A stretch of 64,000 nucleotides of DNA from the NCBI RefSeq assembly GCF_031846515.1, contig NZ_JAVRHO010000003.1:166943-230942 (forward strand), read 5' to 3'. Every line of letters begins with the position of its first letter. The stretch's first letter is position 1. The notes beneath the pieces were generated by a model. That model saw only the letters and a program-made list of their open reading frames with translations, was not told the origin of the DNA and did not search any database. Below, one piece after another: positions 35,307 through 44,173 of this stretch. This DNA comes from Autumnicola lenta (GTDB taxonomy: Bacteria > Bacteroidota > Bacteroidia > Flavobacteriales > Flavobacteriaceae). The translations under genes and the position numbers were made by a program.

Positions 35307-36716
35307 ATGCAAGACAGAGCAATAACTGATATAGGTAAACTAGAGTTTGAAAAAAATGTTGACCTTAAACCCTATGAGCTTTTCACTCAGGAACCTTATC
35401 CTAATAAAGTTTGTAAAATGCTTCTGATTGAATTCCAGCAAAATGAAGAAAAGATATACTTCAAAGGTATCGATTTTCAAAATGTGAATGAGCAAAACTT
35501 TTCTCAGTACGCATATCGGAAAGGTTCTGCCCGTGGGGGTGATATTACGTTTACGACCAAATTTGGTGATTTAGATAAAAAATTAAACACACTCATTAAT
35601 ACTCAGTTTCCGAACTTAATTGAACTATCAGAAAAGGAAGAACCTGAGAAAGTTCTCTTTTTCAAAGATTGGAAGAATTCATTTATTGAAAATCATGATA
35701 TAATCAAAGATGAATTGCAAAAGGCATATGACAATCAAGAAAAACAGGATAAGCTTAATAGCGCATTCACTTTAACTATTGACATTGAGGGTAAAAGAAG
35801 GCTGCTTTCTGAGTTTAAAATGGTACAACAGTTAATTGCTAAAAATGGAATAGAAGGAAATTATAAAAAATATAATGTTATTTCCAAAGGAAAAAACAAA
35901 GAATGTAGTGTGTGCCACAAACCTAAACCGGAAGTTTTCGGTTTTGGCTCTCCCTTTAAATACAGTACTGTAGATAAAACTGGAACAGTAAGCGGTTTCT
36001 TTAATCAAAAAAACAACTGGATAAATTATCCAATTTGTGGAAGTTGTGCTATTGAAATGGAATTGGGAAAAAATTATATATCAAAATACCTTAAAAAATA
36101 TTTTTTTGGTAAAAGTTATTATTTAGTTCCCAAAGCTGTTCTGCCGAATGACACGGAAGCTCTGAGCAATGCTTTGAGCCTTTTTAATGAAATTGATTAT
36201 CAAATAAAAAATAGTGAATCTATTTCCTCATCTGAGGATTTTTTGATGGAAAGGATTGGTGAAATCAATAACAATGTATTCACATTGAATCTCTTATTTT
36301 TTGAAGAAAACCAAACAACCAAAGCTATTAAAATAAAGATGATGCTGGAGGAGATTCCACCTTCCCGGTTTAGGAAATTATTTATTGAAGTACCAAAAAT
36401 TGTAAATAATAACCCCCTTTTTAAAAATGTAGATTACCACTTCAAGAAAAAACAAAAACAGGATTTACGTTTTAGTTTTAGATTAATCAAACAATTTTTT
36501 GAGGATAATTTTTATGAAATGACCTATAAGATATTTATGGGAAGAAAAATAAATGAAAAGGAGCTACATAAACGCTTTATGACAGTTATACGAGCAAATT
36601 ATATTAAAAAAGCCAACAATGAAGGATTTGTGGAAAATGGGGATTTATTGATTGCTAAGTGCTATCTACTTCAAAGCTATTTTGCTGAACTCAATTTAAT
36701 CAATTATGGTAATTAA
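35307..36716 (+). CDS. cas8b: Type I-B Cascade large subunit Cas8b (TM1802-like)
   Basis: The 469-residue protein has a zinc-ribbon-like pair of CxxC motifs (C200/C203 in CSVCHKPKPEVFGFG and C244/C247 in CGSCAIEME), typical of the Cas8b/TM1802 group that recognises the PAM and anchors the crRNA 5' end. It is shorter than full-length relatives because the C-terminal helical domain appears as a separate gene 11 bp downstream. It is the first gene of the cas operon. Confidence 0.88.
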   Translation: MQDRAITDIGKLEFEKNVDLKPYELFTQEPYPNKVCKMLLIEFQQNEEKIYFKGIDFQNVNEQNFSQYAYRKGSARGGDITFTTKFGDLDKKLNTLINTQFPNLIELSEKEEPEKVLFFKDWKNSFIENHDIIKDELQKAYDNQEKQDKLNSAFTLTIDIEGKRRLLSEFKMVQQLIAKNGIEGNYKKYNVISKGKNKECSVCHKPKPEVFGFGSPFKYSTVDKTGTVSGFFNQKNNWINYPICGSCAIEMELGKNYISKYLKKYFFGKSYYLVPKAVLPNDTEALSNALSLFNEIDYQIKNSESISSSEDFLMERIGEINNNVFTLNLLFFEENQTTKAIKIKMMLEEIPPSRFRKLFIEVPKIVNNNPLFKNVDYHFKKKQKQDLRFSFRLIKQFFEDNFYEMTYKIFMGRKINEKELHKRFMTVIRANYIKKANNEGFVENGDLLIAKCYLLQSYFAELNLINYGN

Positions 36717-36727
36717 ATATTAGAACT

Positions 36728-37147
36728 ATGGTAACCGAAGAAGAAAAAGAAGAAATCAGTAAAAAAGTTTCCTTTGATTTTGAAAAGCTGAAAAGCTTCA
36801 TCTCAGAAAACGAGGATCTTGTAAAACAAGATGCATCTTCCGGAATTTTTAGCCTTGGTGTTCTTGTTCACTTGGTGTTCAGTATGCAACAGGCGAATCT
36901 GGGAAGTACACCATTTGAAAAAAAACTAAAGGGATTGCATATTACATCGAGAGATGTTGAGCGGATTTACACGGAAGCAGTAGAAAAAGTAAATCAGTAT
37001 TCATATCAGAATACCTATAAAGATCTCCGTGAGTTTATTGCTGGTAAGCTAAAAACCAATAAAAGAGAGATCGAAAAAATGTCTAATCAGGAAATCTCAT
37101 TCAATTTTGTATGCGGACTTGAACTAGGAAGAAAATTTAAATCATAG
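36728..37147 (+). CDS. cas11: Stand-alone Cas11b-like small subunit (Cas8b C-terminal domain)
   Basis: The 139-residue all-helical protein contains GIFSLGVLVHLVFSMQQANL, then STPFEKKLKGLHITSRDVER and QEISFNFVCGLELGRKF, which resemble the C-terminal small-subunit domain of TM1802-type Cas8b. In characterised I-B systems Cas11b is made by internal translation inside cas8b; here it has its own gene, stop and start. It likely forms the belly of Cascade. The assignment rests on my recall of the family and on position. Confidence 0.72.
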   Translation: MVTEEEKEEISKKVSFDFEKLKSFISENEDLVKQDASSGIFSLGVLVHLVFSMQQANLGSTPFEKKLKGLHITSRDVERIYTEAVEKVNQYSYQNTYKDLREFIAGKLKTNKREIEKMSNQEISFNFVCGLELGRKFKS

Positions 37148-37169
37148 TAAACAACCAAAAATAACTATA

Positions 37170-38087
37170 ATGGCAGAAATTAGAAATCGCTCAGAAATTT
37201 TGTTCTTATACGAAATTGAAAATGCAAACCCAAATGGTGATCCTTTAAATGAAAATCGCCCACGATTTGATAGTGAAGAGAACAAAGTTCTTGTTTCAGA
37301 TGTACGTTTAAAAAGAACTATAAGAGATTATTGGTTTGAATATAAAGGTTATAATGGCTCTGATGAAAAGGATATTTTTGTGAGAGAAACAAAATATTCT
37401 GACGGTAAAGAAGAATATATTTCATCTGGTTCACGAAGGGCTGAATTGTTCAAAGAAAGTAGTGACAAAGTATTAGAAACCTGTATCGATGTACGTGTTT
37501 TTGGAGGTGTTTTGCCAATTAAAAAAGATACCTTCACCTATACCGGTCCAGTTCAGTTTCAAATGGGCAAATCATTGCATCAAACCGAAATCATTACTGA
37601 GCAGGGAACAGGTGCTTTTGCTTCTGGAGACAAAAAGAAGCAAACTACATTTAGGACAGAATATAAAATTCCCTATGCGCTCATTGGTTTCAATGGAATT
37701 GTGAATGAAAAAGCTGCACAATACACTAAAATGACCGCGGCAGATCGGGAATTGCTATTGGAGGGAATTTGGAACGGTACAAAAAATCTTATTTCTCGCT
37801 CAAAATTCGGTCAAAACCCATTGCTGCTATTTACAGTAAATTACAACGAACCTTACTACATAGGTGGCTTGAGACAGCGTTTAAAAATAAATTCAGAGAA
37901 AAGTGATTTGCAGATAAGAAGTACCGAAGATTATAAAGTGGACCTTACCGGCTTACTTAAAGAAATTAAAGCTCAAAAAGATAAAATTGAATCTATTGAA
38001 GTGCAGATCGACAGCCGATTAGAATTTTTAAACAATGGCGAAACATATAATTTAGAAAACAAAACATATCAGGTAAATGATTTCTAA
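37170..38087 (+). CDS. cas7: Cas7 backbone subunit, type I-B (Csh2-like)
   Basis: The 305-residue RAMP protein begins with SEILFLYEIENANPNGDPLN, the family's hallmark, then SDVRLKRTIRDYW. Multiple Cas7 copies coat the crRNA spacer and cut or hold target DNA. The gene overlaps cas5 by 11 bp. The Csh2-like sequence, with Cas8b, marks the system as subtype I-B. Confidence 0.95.
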   Translation: MAEIRNRSEILFLYEIENANPNGDPLNENRPRFDSEENKVLVSDVRLKRTIRDYWFEYKGYNGSDEKDIFVRETKYSDGKEEYISSGSRRAELFKESSDKVLETCIDVRVFGGVLPIKKDTFTYTGPVQFQMGKSLHQTEIITEQGTGAFASGDKKKQTTFRTEYKIPYALIGFNGIVNEKAAQYTKMTAADRELLLEGIWNGTKNLISRSKFGQNPLLLFTVNYNEPYYIGGLRQRLKINSEKSDLQIRSTEDYKVDLTGLLKEIKAQKDKIESIEVQIDSRLEFLNNGETYNLENKTYQVNDF

Positions 38088-38838
38088 AACAGTTCTCATA
38101 TTCGATGTTTCTGGGGAATATGGACATTTTAGAAAATTCAATACCACGACTTCTCCGTTAACTTATAGTATTCCAACACCTTCAGCCATTTTTGGACTTT
38201 TAGGAGCAGTTTTGGGTATAGAGCGAGAAGATTCTCATAATAAAATTAGAGAAGGAACAGAACACTTAAGAGAAGTTTTCTCCAGTAAAAATGCTTTGGT
38301 CGCAGTAAGACCTCTTTCAGAAATAAAGAAAGTAAATATTGGATTTAATCTTTTAGATACAGGCTCCTACCAATCGTTTTTCAATGTAACAAATAGAACC
38401 CAAATTGAATATGAACTTTTAAAAGATCCAAAGTTCAGAATTTATCTGAGCTGGGATCATCATCTAAAAAGTGAATTGACCGAACGCTTACAAAATAAGA
38501 GATTTCATTTCAATCCTTATTTGGGCATTAGTCAAATGACTGCAAATGTGGAATTTATAGGAGAAAAGGAGTTAATTGAAATTTCTGAAAAGGATTATAT
38601 AGATTTTAATACGGCTATCAACCTTTCAGAAATCCAATCGGAAAAAACTTCCATTGATGTTGACTTTATAAAAGAACGTGTTTTTCAGGTTGAGACTTTT
38701 CCACTAGATATGCAAATTGATAGAATAATTAGACGCTACGGGGAAATTTTGGTAGAGATGAATGGCGACAGCGTAAGGGCAATGCCGAATAAAAATTCCT
38801 TTACCATCAAAAATGAAGGAAATATACAATTCCTATGA
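38077..38838 (+). CDS. cas5: Cas5, type I-B
   Basis: The 253-residue RAMP protein binds the crRNA 5' handle. Typical signatures are FDVSGEYGHFRKFNTTTSPL at the start and YSIPTPSAIFGLLGAVLGIE. It overlaps cas7 by 11 bp and cas3 by 4 bp, so translation is coupled. Confidence 0.95.
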   Translation: MISKTVLIFDVSGEYGHFRKFNTTTSPLTYSIPTPSAIFGLLGAVLGIEREDSHNKIREGTEHLREVFSSKNALVAVRPLSEIKKVNIGFNLLDTGSYQSFFNVTNRTQIEYELLKDPKFRIYLSWDHHLKSELTERLQNKRFHFNPYLGISQMTANVEFIGEKELIEISEKDYIDFNTAINLSEIQSEKTSIDVDFIKERVFQVETFPLDMQIDRIIRRYGEILVEMNGDSVRAMPNKNSFTIKNEGNIQFL

Positions 38839-41240
38839 AAAATATTGAGTCGCATCCAGGAATTCCACTGGTCAATCATCTAAAAGAAGTTGCGAAAAAC
38901 TGCTCAAGAATTGCCAATGGAAATACCACAAGTTTTGGTTTCGATAAAAAAGTCAAAGCCGATTTGCTTTTTATTTGCGGCTTTTATCACGATTTAGGAA
39001 AGGCTACTTCTTATTTTCAAAATTATCTGCATAATCCGGATAAGCCCCATAATAGTTTAAAAAATCATTCTCTTCCTTCAGCTGTTTTTGTGTTTTATGT
39101 TGCCCAACAATACTTAAAAGAAAGTGGGCTTACTAAAGATGAGAGGTTTTTGCTAAGCGTGATTTGCTTTATTGTTGTAAGAAGACATCACGGTAATCTT
39201 GGCAACTTTAAAACTGAATTAGGCATTGAGCATTTTAAGGAGGATTTATTGAAGCAATTTAAATCCATAGATAAAGAAGCTATTCAAGAAATTATCCAAG
39301 TAGGGAATGAAAAACTTGAAATTTCTGTAGACTGGGATAATTTCGTAAATTGGTTTGAGAATGATGGATTCAATAAAGAAACGCGTTTTGAACTCATCGA
39401 ATTTTATACACTCAATTTCCAGAAAAAATGGGAAAATTCTAAAAAATCCGAAGCCTATTATCTTTTCTTATGGATGTTTGGAGCCTTATTGTTTTCAGAT
39501 AAATCTGATGTCATCCTGGCTGGAAAGTTTCCGAAAATTGAGCAACTCGACTTAAAATATTTAACTGCCTTCCGCGAAGATAAGGGCTTTAATAAGCCTT
39601 CCACGAGTATTAATAACCTCAAAAATGAAGCTTATTTTTCAGTCATAGCATCTTTAGAAAATAAATTTGAAGCTTCCATTCATTTTTATTCTATTACGCT
39701 ACCTACGGGTTTGGGGAAAACACTCACCTCTCTTGGAGCTGCATTAAAATTAAAAGAATTAGCAAAACTAAAGGAGGGGAAAATTATTATAGCCATTCCA
39801 TTTACCAGCATAATCGACCAAAATTATGAAGTTTATCGAGAGGTTTTTAATGATCCTAATAACTCATTGCTTTTGAAACATCACCATTTAGCCGAACCTA
39901 GTTATAAAGAAACTGAAGATGCTGTTCGTGATTCTGAAGAAAGCCAATATTTAATAGAAACCTGGCAAAGTTCTGTGGTGGTGACAACATTTGTACAGCT
40001 ATTGGAATGCCTAATAACCAATAACAAAACTAAGCTACTTAAATTTTCCGCTTTATCTAATTCCGTGATTATTTTGGATGAAGTCCAACAAATCCCACAC
40101 CCACTTTGGGAAATTATCCGCCAGGCATTTTTCTCTATTGCAGAGCATCTGAATTGCTATATTATTTTAATGTCTGCCACACAACCGTTAATCTTTAAAC
40201 CAGAAGAAGAAATCACTGAATTAGTGGAAAATCATCAACACTATTTTTCATTCTTTAACCGAACAAGACTTGTAAATAAAACAAAAGAATCTATTTCGTT
40301 AGATGAATTTACTGAAGTCATAATTGAATACTGTTTGGATAACCATAAAAAGGATGTTTTAATAATTTTAAACACAAAAAAGACAACCCTGGAAACCTAC
40401 CGGAATATTTATAGAAGTTTTGAAAATGAAGAAAATGAGATTTTTTATTTGACAACCTTAATTACTCCTTTTGAAAGGAAGAAAATTATTGATAAAATAA
40501 AGTCAGAGAAAAATGGTAAACGGCAAATAATTGTAAGCACACAACTGGTTGAAGCGGGCGTTGACATTTCTGTGGATACTGTTTTTAGAGCACTTGCTCC
40601 ATTGGATTCTATTATTCAGGCAGCTGGAAGGGCTAATAGATATGATGAAAAGGGAGAAGTAAGCGAAGTATATCTCTATAAAATTGAGGAATTGGAAAAA
40701 GTAACCGGTTTTATCTATGGCGCTGATTTAATCAAGAAAACAGAGAATGTTTTAAAGGATTTTGATACTATTGAAGAAAAGGAATATTTGCAATTAATAC
40801 AGCGCTATTTTGAACAGGTAAAGGATCTTTCTGTTTATTCTGAAAATAATTACCTGAAAAGCTTATTAGCGTTAAATTTTGAAGAAACTGGGAATTTTCA
40901 ACTAATTGAAGATACAAAATCAGAATCAATTTTTATTGGACTAAATGAAAAAGCAAAAAAAGCTTGGAGTAAATTTATAGCAATTAAAGAAGAAGAGAAA
41001 ATAGATGTTTTTGAAAAGAAAAAAGCTTTTGCCTCAATAAAGGCTGAATTCTATGATTACGTAATTAACATCAACATTCCTTTCCAGGAAGAAGATATTG
41101 GACTTCCATTAGAACCAAATTATGGGTTCTACTATATAGATATAGAAGAACAGCCAAAGCCAATATATAACCGTAATGCAGACTTTAGTGCTAACAAAGA
41201 GGGATATATTTTTGACGGGATAGAGGTTCTAACCTTCTAA
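38835..41240 (+). CDS. cas3: Cas3 helicase-nuclease
   Basis: The 801-residue protein has an N-terminal HD nuclease (HDLGKATSYFQNYL at about residue 52; RRHHGNLG) and a C-terminal SF2 helicase with Walker A LPTGLGKTLTSLG (about 287), DEVQ box ILDEVQQIPHPLW (about 413), LMSATQP (about 445) and motif VI QAAGRANRYDEKG (about 596). It is recruited by Cascade and degrades target DNA. All catalytic motifs appear intact. Confidence 0.97.
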   Translation: MKNIESHPGIPLVNHLKEVAKNCSRIANGNTTSFGFDKKVKADLLFICGFYHDLGKATSYFQNYLHNPDKPHNSLKNHSLPSAVFVFYVAQQYLKESGLTKDERFLLSVICFIVVRRHHGNLGNFKTELGIEHFKEDLLKQFKSIDKEAIQEIIQVGNEKLEISVDWDNFVNWFENDGFNKETRFELIEFYTLNFQKKWENSKKSEAYYLFLWMFGALLFSDKSDVILAGKFPKIEQLDLKYLTAFREDKGFNKPSTSINNLKNEAYFSVIASLENKFEASIHFYSITLPTGLGKTLTSLGAALKLKELAKLKEGKIIIAIPFTSIIDQNYEVYREVFNDPNNSLLLKHHHLAEPSYKETEDAVRDSEESQYLIETWQSSVVVTTFVQLLECLITNNKTKLLKFSALSNSVIILDEVQQIPHPLWEIIRQAFFSIAEHLNCYIILMSATQPLIFKPEEEITELVENHQHYFSFFNRTRLVNKTKESISLDEFTEVIIEYCLDNHKKDVLIILNTKKTTLETYRNIYRSFENEENEIFYLTTLITPFERKKIIDKIKSEKNGKRQIIVSTQLVEAGVDISVDTVFRALAPLDSIIQAAGRANRYDEKGEVSEVYLYKIEELEKVTGFIYGADLIKKTENVLKDFDTIEEKEYLQLIQRYFEQVKDLSVYSENNYLKSLLALNFEETGNFQLIEDTKSESIFIGLNEKAKKAWSKFIAIKEEEKIDVFEKKKAFASIKAEFYDYVININIPFQEEDIGLPLEPNYGFYYIDIEEQPKPIYNRNADFSANKEGYIFDGIEVLTF

Positions 41241-41433
41241 AGAAGACCTTTTTCCTTATCTTTAGTACATCAAAAAAACCATAATGCTATGGAAATCAAT
41301 ATTTCAGGAAATGATAAAGAACGCTTGAATTATCATTGGCTACCGCCAACATTAAAGATTTTAAGCATATTAAGAATGTAGAATCGATGAATCCTTCATA
41401 GCTCTTGATCTTCCACTAAAACAAGGAAATTTT
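41241..41433. other. Spacer between cas3 and cas6 with ORF fragments
   Basis: This 193-bp gap is unusual in an otherwise tightly packed operon. It contains a 30-codon ORF from the ATG at 41289 (MEINISGNDKERLNYHWLPP...) and, in another frame, DFKHIKNVESMNPS before a stop. It may be the remnant of a lost gene or an internal promoter region. Confidence 0.4.
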
Positions 41434-42120
41434 ATGACCAACATTACCACCACGCAACAACTTCAAATTACGCAAATTAAATTTCCGGAAATTAAACTGC
41501 AAACCCGTGATGCGCATAAATTGCGCGGCTACTTCGGAAATTTATTTAAAGAACATTCGCCTGTATTGCACAACCACTATGAAGACGGTCGCTTCAGGTA
41601 CAGGTATCCCGAAATTCAGTATAAAGTACTCAATAAAATTCCCACGCTAATAGGCATTAATGAAGGTGCCGACCTTCTTCCAAAGCTTTTCCTTAAAATA
41701 AAAGTTATTGATATCGATGGGGAACAATATCCTGTAGACACTAAAAACATTGAATGTAAAAAGGTAGAAACAGGATTTAGCGATTCTTTGAACGAATATC
41801 AATTTACTACTCTCTGGATGGCTTTAAATCAAAAAAATTATCCGAGATATCAGGATTTAAAATCCAAAAAAGAAAAAGACGATATGCTCAATAGCATTCT
41901 TGTAGGACATATTCTAAGTTTTTTCAGGAATACAGGAGTTGAACTTCAACCCACAGAACGTTTAATGGCTAAAGTGGATGTTCAGGAAAAAAGCACCAAC
42001 TTCAAAGAAAATAAAATGATAGCTTTTTCAGGAAAGTTTATTGTAAATGCACTACTTCCGGATGAAATTGGTCTTGGTAAATCTGTCTCACGGGGCTTCG
42101 GAAGTATTAAAAGAATTTAA
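41434..42120 (+). CDS. cas6: Cas6 crRNA-processing endoribonuclease
   Basis: The 228-residue RAMP nuclease cuts repeat RNA to leave the 8-nt 5' handle. HSPVLHNHYEDGRFRYRYPE holds a likely catalytic histidine, and the C-terminal LGKSVSRGFGSIKRI is the G-rich loop. Its stop overlaps the cas1 start by one base. It follows a 193-bp gap after cas3. Confidence 0.9.
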   Translation: MTNITTTQQLQITQIKFPEIKLQTRDAHKLRGYFGNLFKEHSPVLHNHYEDGRFRYRYPEIQYKVLNKIPTLIGINEGADLLPKLFLKIKVIDIDGEQYPVDTKNIECKKVETGFSDSLNEYQFTTLWMALNQKNYPRYQDLKSKKEKDDMLNSILVGHILSFFRNTGVELQPTERLMAKVDVQEKSTNFKENKMIAFSGKFIVNALLPDEIGLGKSVSRGFGSIKRI

Positions 42121-43112
42121 TGCAGATCTTTATAAACACATATGGAACTTATGTTCATGTAAAAGATGAAATGTTTCAGATAAAAGTCCGTGAAGATAAA
42201 AAGCGGCCTGTTAAAGTCAATCATATCGCCGCTCATAAAATCACAAGTTTTATTATGTCTAAAGGTGCGGCTCTAAGCACCGATGCCATTGCTTTGGCGC
42301 TAAAACACAACATAGACATTGTAGTTGTAGAAAATGACGGACACCCCATGGGCCGTTTTTGGCACAGTAAATTAGGAAGTACAACAAAGATTAGGAAACA
42401 ACAGCTCGTTGCCTCATTAAATGAAGATGGCCTGATTTGGATAAAATCATGGCTCTGCCAAAAATTGGAAAATCAATCTGATTTCCTGAATGATCTAAAA
42501 AAGCACCGCAAAAACCTACACGTATTTCTGGATGAAAAAATAGCGGCAATTCTGAATTTCCGTGAAAAAATTAACAATGCTAAAGCAGGAACTGTTTCAG
42601 AAGTAGCAGAATCCCTTAGGGGTTGGGAAGGTTCCGCGGGAAGGTATTACTTTGAAGCACTTTCAGAATGTATGCCAGAAGCCTTTGCGTTTAAAGGAAG
42701 GAGCTTTCGCCCTGCACAAGATGAATTCAATGCAATGCTCAATTATGCCTACGGAATTCTTTACAGCCGTATAGAACGTTCCCTAATGCTTGCAGGACTG
42801 GATCCTTTTGTAGGGTTTATGCACCGGGACGATTACAATACTAAAAGCCTGGTATTTGATTATATTGAACCCTACCGGATTTATGCAGATCGTTTTGTGT
42901 TCAGACTGTTTACCGGGAAAAAGATCAATAAAACCTTCTTTGACAGTTCAACCGCGGGTGTTTCTCTCAATACGGAAGGAAAAGCCTTTTTTGTTTCCCC
43001 ATATCTCGAATTTTTGGACAGTGAAAAAATCCGATATAAAGGACGGTTACAAACCCGTTTGAATGCGGTGCAGCTCGAAGCTCACAATTTTGCAAACCAG
43101 TTAATAAGGTAA
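42120..43112 (+). CDS. cas1: Cas1 integrase
   Basis: The 330-residue protein inserts new spacers with Cas2. The metal ligands are recognisable in SLRGWEGSAGRYYFEAL (glutamate), DPFVGFMHRDDY (histidine) and LVFDYIEPYR (acidic). It is type I-B-like. The cas1-cas2-cas4 genes are spaced by 2 and -1 bp. Confidence 0.97.
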   Translation: MQIFINTYGTYVHVKDEMFQIKVREDKKRPVKVNHIAAHKITSFIMSKGAALSTDAIALALKHNIDIVVVENDGHPMGRFWHSKLGSTTKIRKQQLVASLNEDGLIWIKSWLCQKLENQSDFLNDLKKHRKNLHVFLDEKIAAILNFREKINNAKAGTVSEVAESLRGWEGSAGRYYFEALSECMPEAFAFKGRSFRPAQDEFNAMLNYAYGILYSRIERSLMLAGLDPFVGFMHRDDYNTKSLVFDYIEPYRIYADRFVFRLFTGKKINKTFFDSSTAGVSLNTEGKAFFVSPYLEFLDSEKIRYKGRLQTRLNAVQLEAHNFANQLIR

Positions 43113-43114
43113 GG

Positions 43115-43405
43115 ATGATCACCTGGGTTTTATATGACATAAAGAATAACAGTGCGCGGAATTTTGTTTCCAAGGCTTGCAAAAAAGCCGGATTGTACAG
43201 GGTCCAGTATTCTTGTTTCCTTGGTACTCTCAGTGCAAACGAAAAAGATAGCCTGGAGCTGCAAATTGAAAAAGTTATAAATGAAGATACAGACAAGGTC
43301 TATCTTTTCAGGATGAATAAGGAGCAGCTGAAAGACTGCAGTATGTTGGGGCAGGCATTTGATGAGAAAATGGTAACCGATGAAGTAAAAGCCCTCTTTT
43401 TCTAA
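43115..43405 (+). CDS. cas2: Cas2
   Basis: The 96-residue ferredoxin-fold protein starts MITWVLYDIKNNSARNFVSK with the conserved aspartate at residue 8. It is the structural partner of Cas1 in spacer integration. It overlaps cas4 by one base. Confidence 0.96.
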   Translation: MITWVLYDIKNNSARNFVSKACKKAGLYRVQYSCFLGTLSANEKDSLELQIEKVINEDTDKVYLFRMNKEQLKDCSMLGQAFDEKMVTDEVKALFF

Positions 43406-43980
43406 TGCAGAGTTTTTATCCGTCTCAAATTATAGAGTACCTCTACTGTCCGCGATACACTTACTTTGAATATGTTCTTCGGATTCCGCAGTATGAAGAA
43501 AAATTCTACAAAGTAAACAGGGGCCGCGAAGTCCACAACGAAAAATTGGAACGTAACAAGGAATACCTGAGAAAAAAGATTGGAGTTACTGAAAAATGGA
43601 CAGATCAATATTTAGGAATTGAAGGGTTAAGAGGAAAGGTAGATGAAGTATTGCAATTGAATGACGGCACCTATGCTCCCCTGGATTACAAGTTTGCGCA
43701 GTGGAAAGATAAAATCTATGATACCTATCGGCAGCAACTTTATTGCTATGCCATTTTAATAGAAGCCGTTTTTGGCGGAAAAGTAGAAAAGGGCTTTTTG
43801 GTGTATACCCGCAGTAAAAACAAATTGGTTGAAGTAGAAATTAAAGAAAATGCCAAGGCTGAAATCAAAAAAAGCATGGATGAAATGCTTGAAGTAATCC
43901 AGGAAAATAAATTTCCCAAAGCCACAAAGGTTAAGAAAAGATGCTTAAATTGTACCTACCGGAACATTTGTATAAAATAG
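43405..43980 (+). CDS. cas4: Cas4 exonuclease
   Basis: The 191-residue RecB-like nuclease has four cysteines for an Fe-S cluster: C15 in YLYCPRYTYF and C180, C183, C189 in RCLNCTYRNICIK. LRGKVDEVLQLNDGTYAPLD and KQTYRQQLYCYAI-like (TYRQQLYCYAILIE) carry the nuclease core. Cas4 trims prespacers and selects PAMs. It is last in the operon, after cas2; in many I-B loci cas4 precedes cas1. Confidence 0.95.
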   Translation: MQSFYPSQIIEYLYCPRYTYFEYVLRIPQYEEKFYKVNRGREVHNEKLERNKEYLRKKIGVTEKWTDQYLGIEGLRGKVDEVLQLNDGTYAPLDYKFAQWKDKIYDTYRQQLYCYAILIEAVFGGKVEKGFLVYTRSKNKLVEVEIKENAKAEIKKSMDEMLEVIQENKFPKATKVKKRCLNCTYRNICIK

Positions 43981-44173
43981 CAAGTCCGGATAGCAATTTA
44001 TTTTTCTTAACTTCAAAATTAGTGCTGATGTTAGCAATAATAAAGAATTACCAATACGGAGAAGTCTCAAAAAAGCTTCAAATTCAGTTCTTTGACATAT
44101 TGAAAAATATAGAATTAGGAATTGCAAATCAAGTGCAACGCACTTTAAATATTAAATTTTTGGAAGGAATCGA
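43981..44173 (+). promoter_or_regulatory. CRISPR leader
   Basis: The 193-bp AT-rich stretch lies between cas4 and the first repeat. It includes AGTTCTTTGACATATTG (44086-44102), a promoter-like motif typical of Bacteroidota leaders. It should contain the array promoter and the integration signals. The array reads away from the cas genes on the same strand. Confidence 0.7.
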
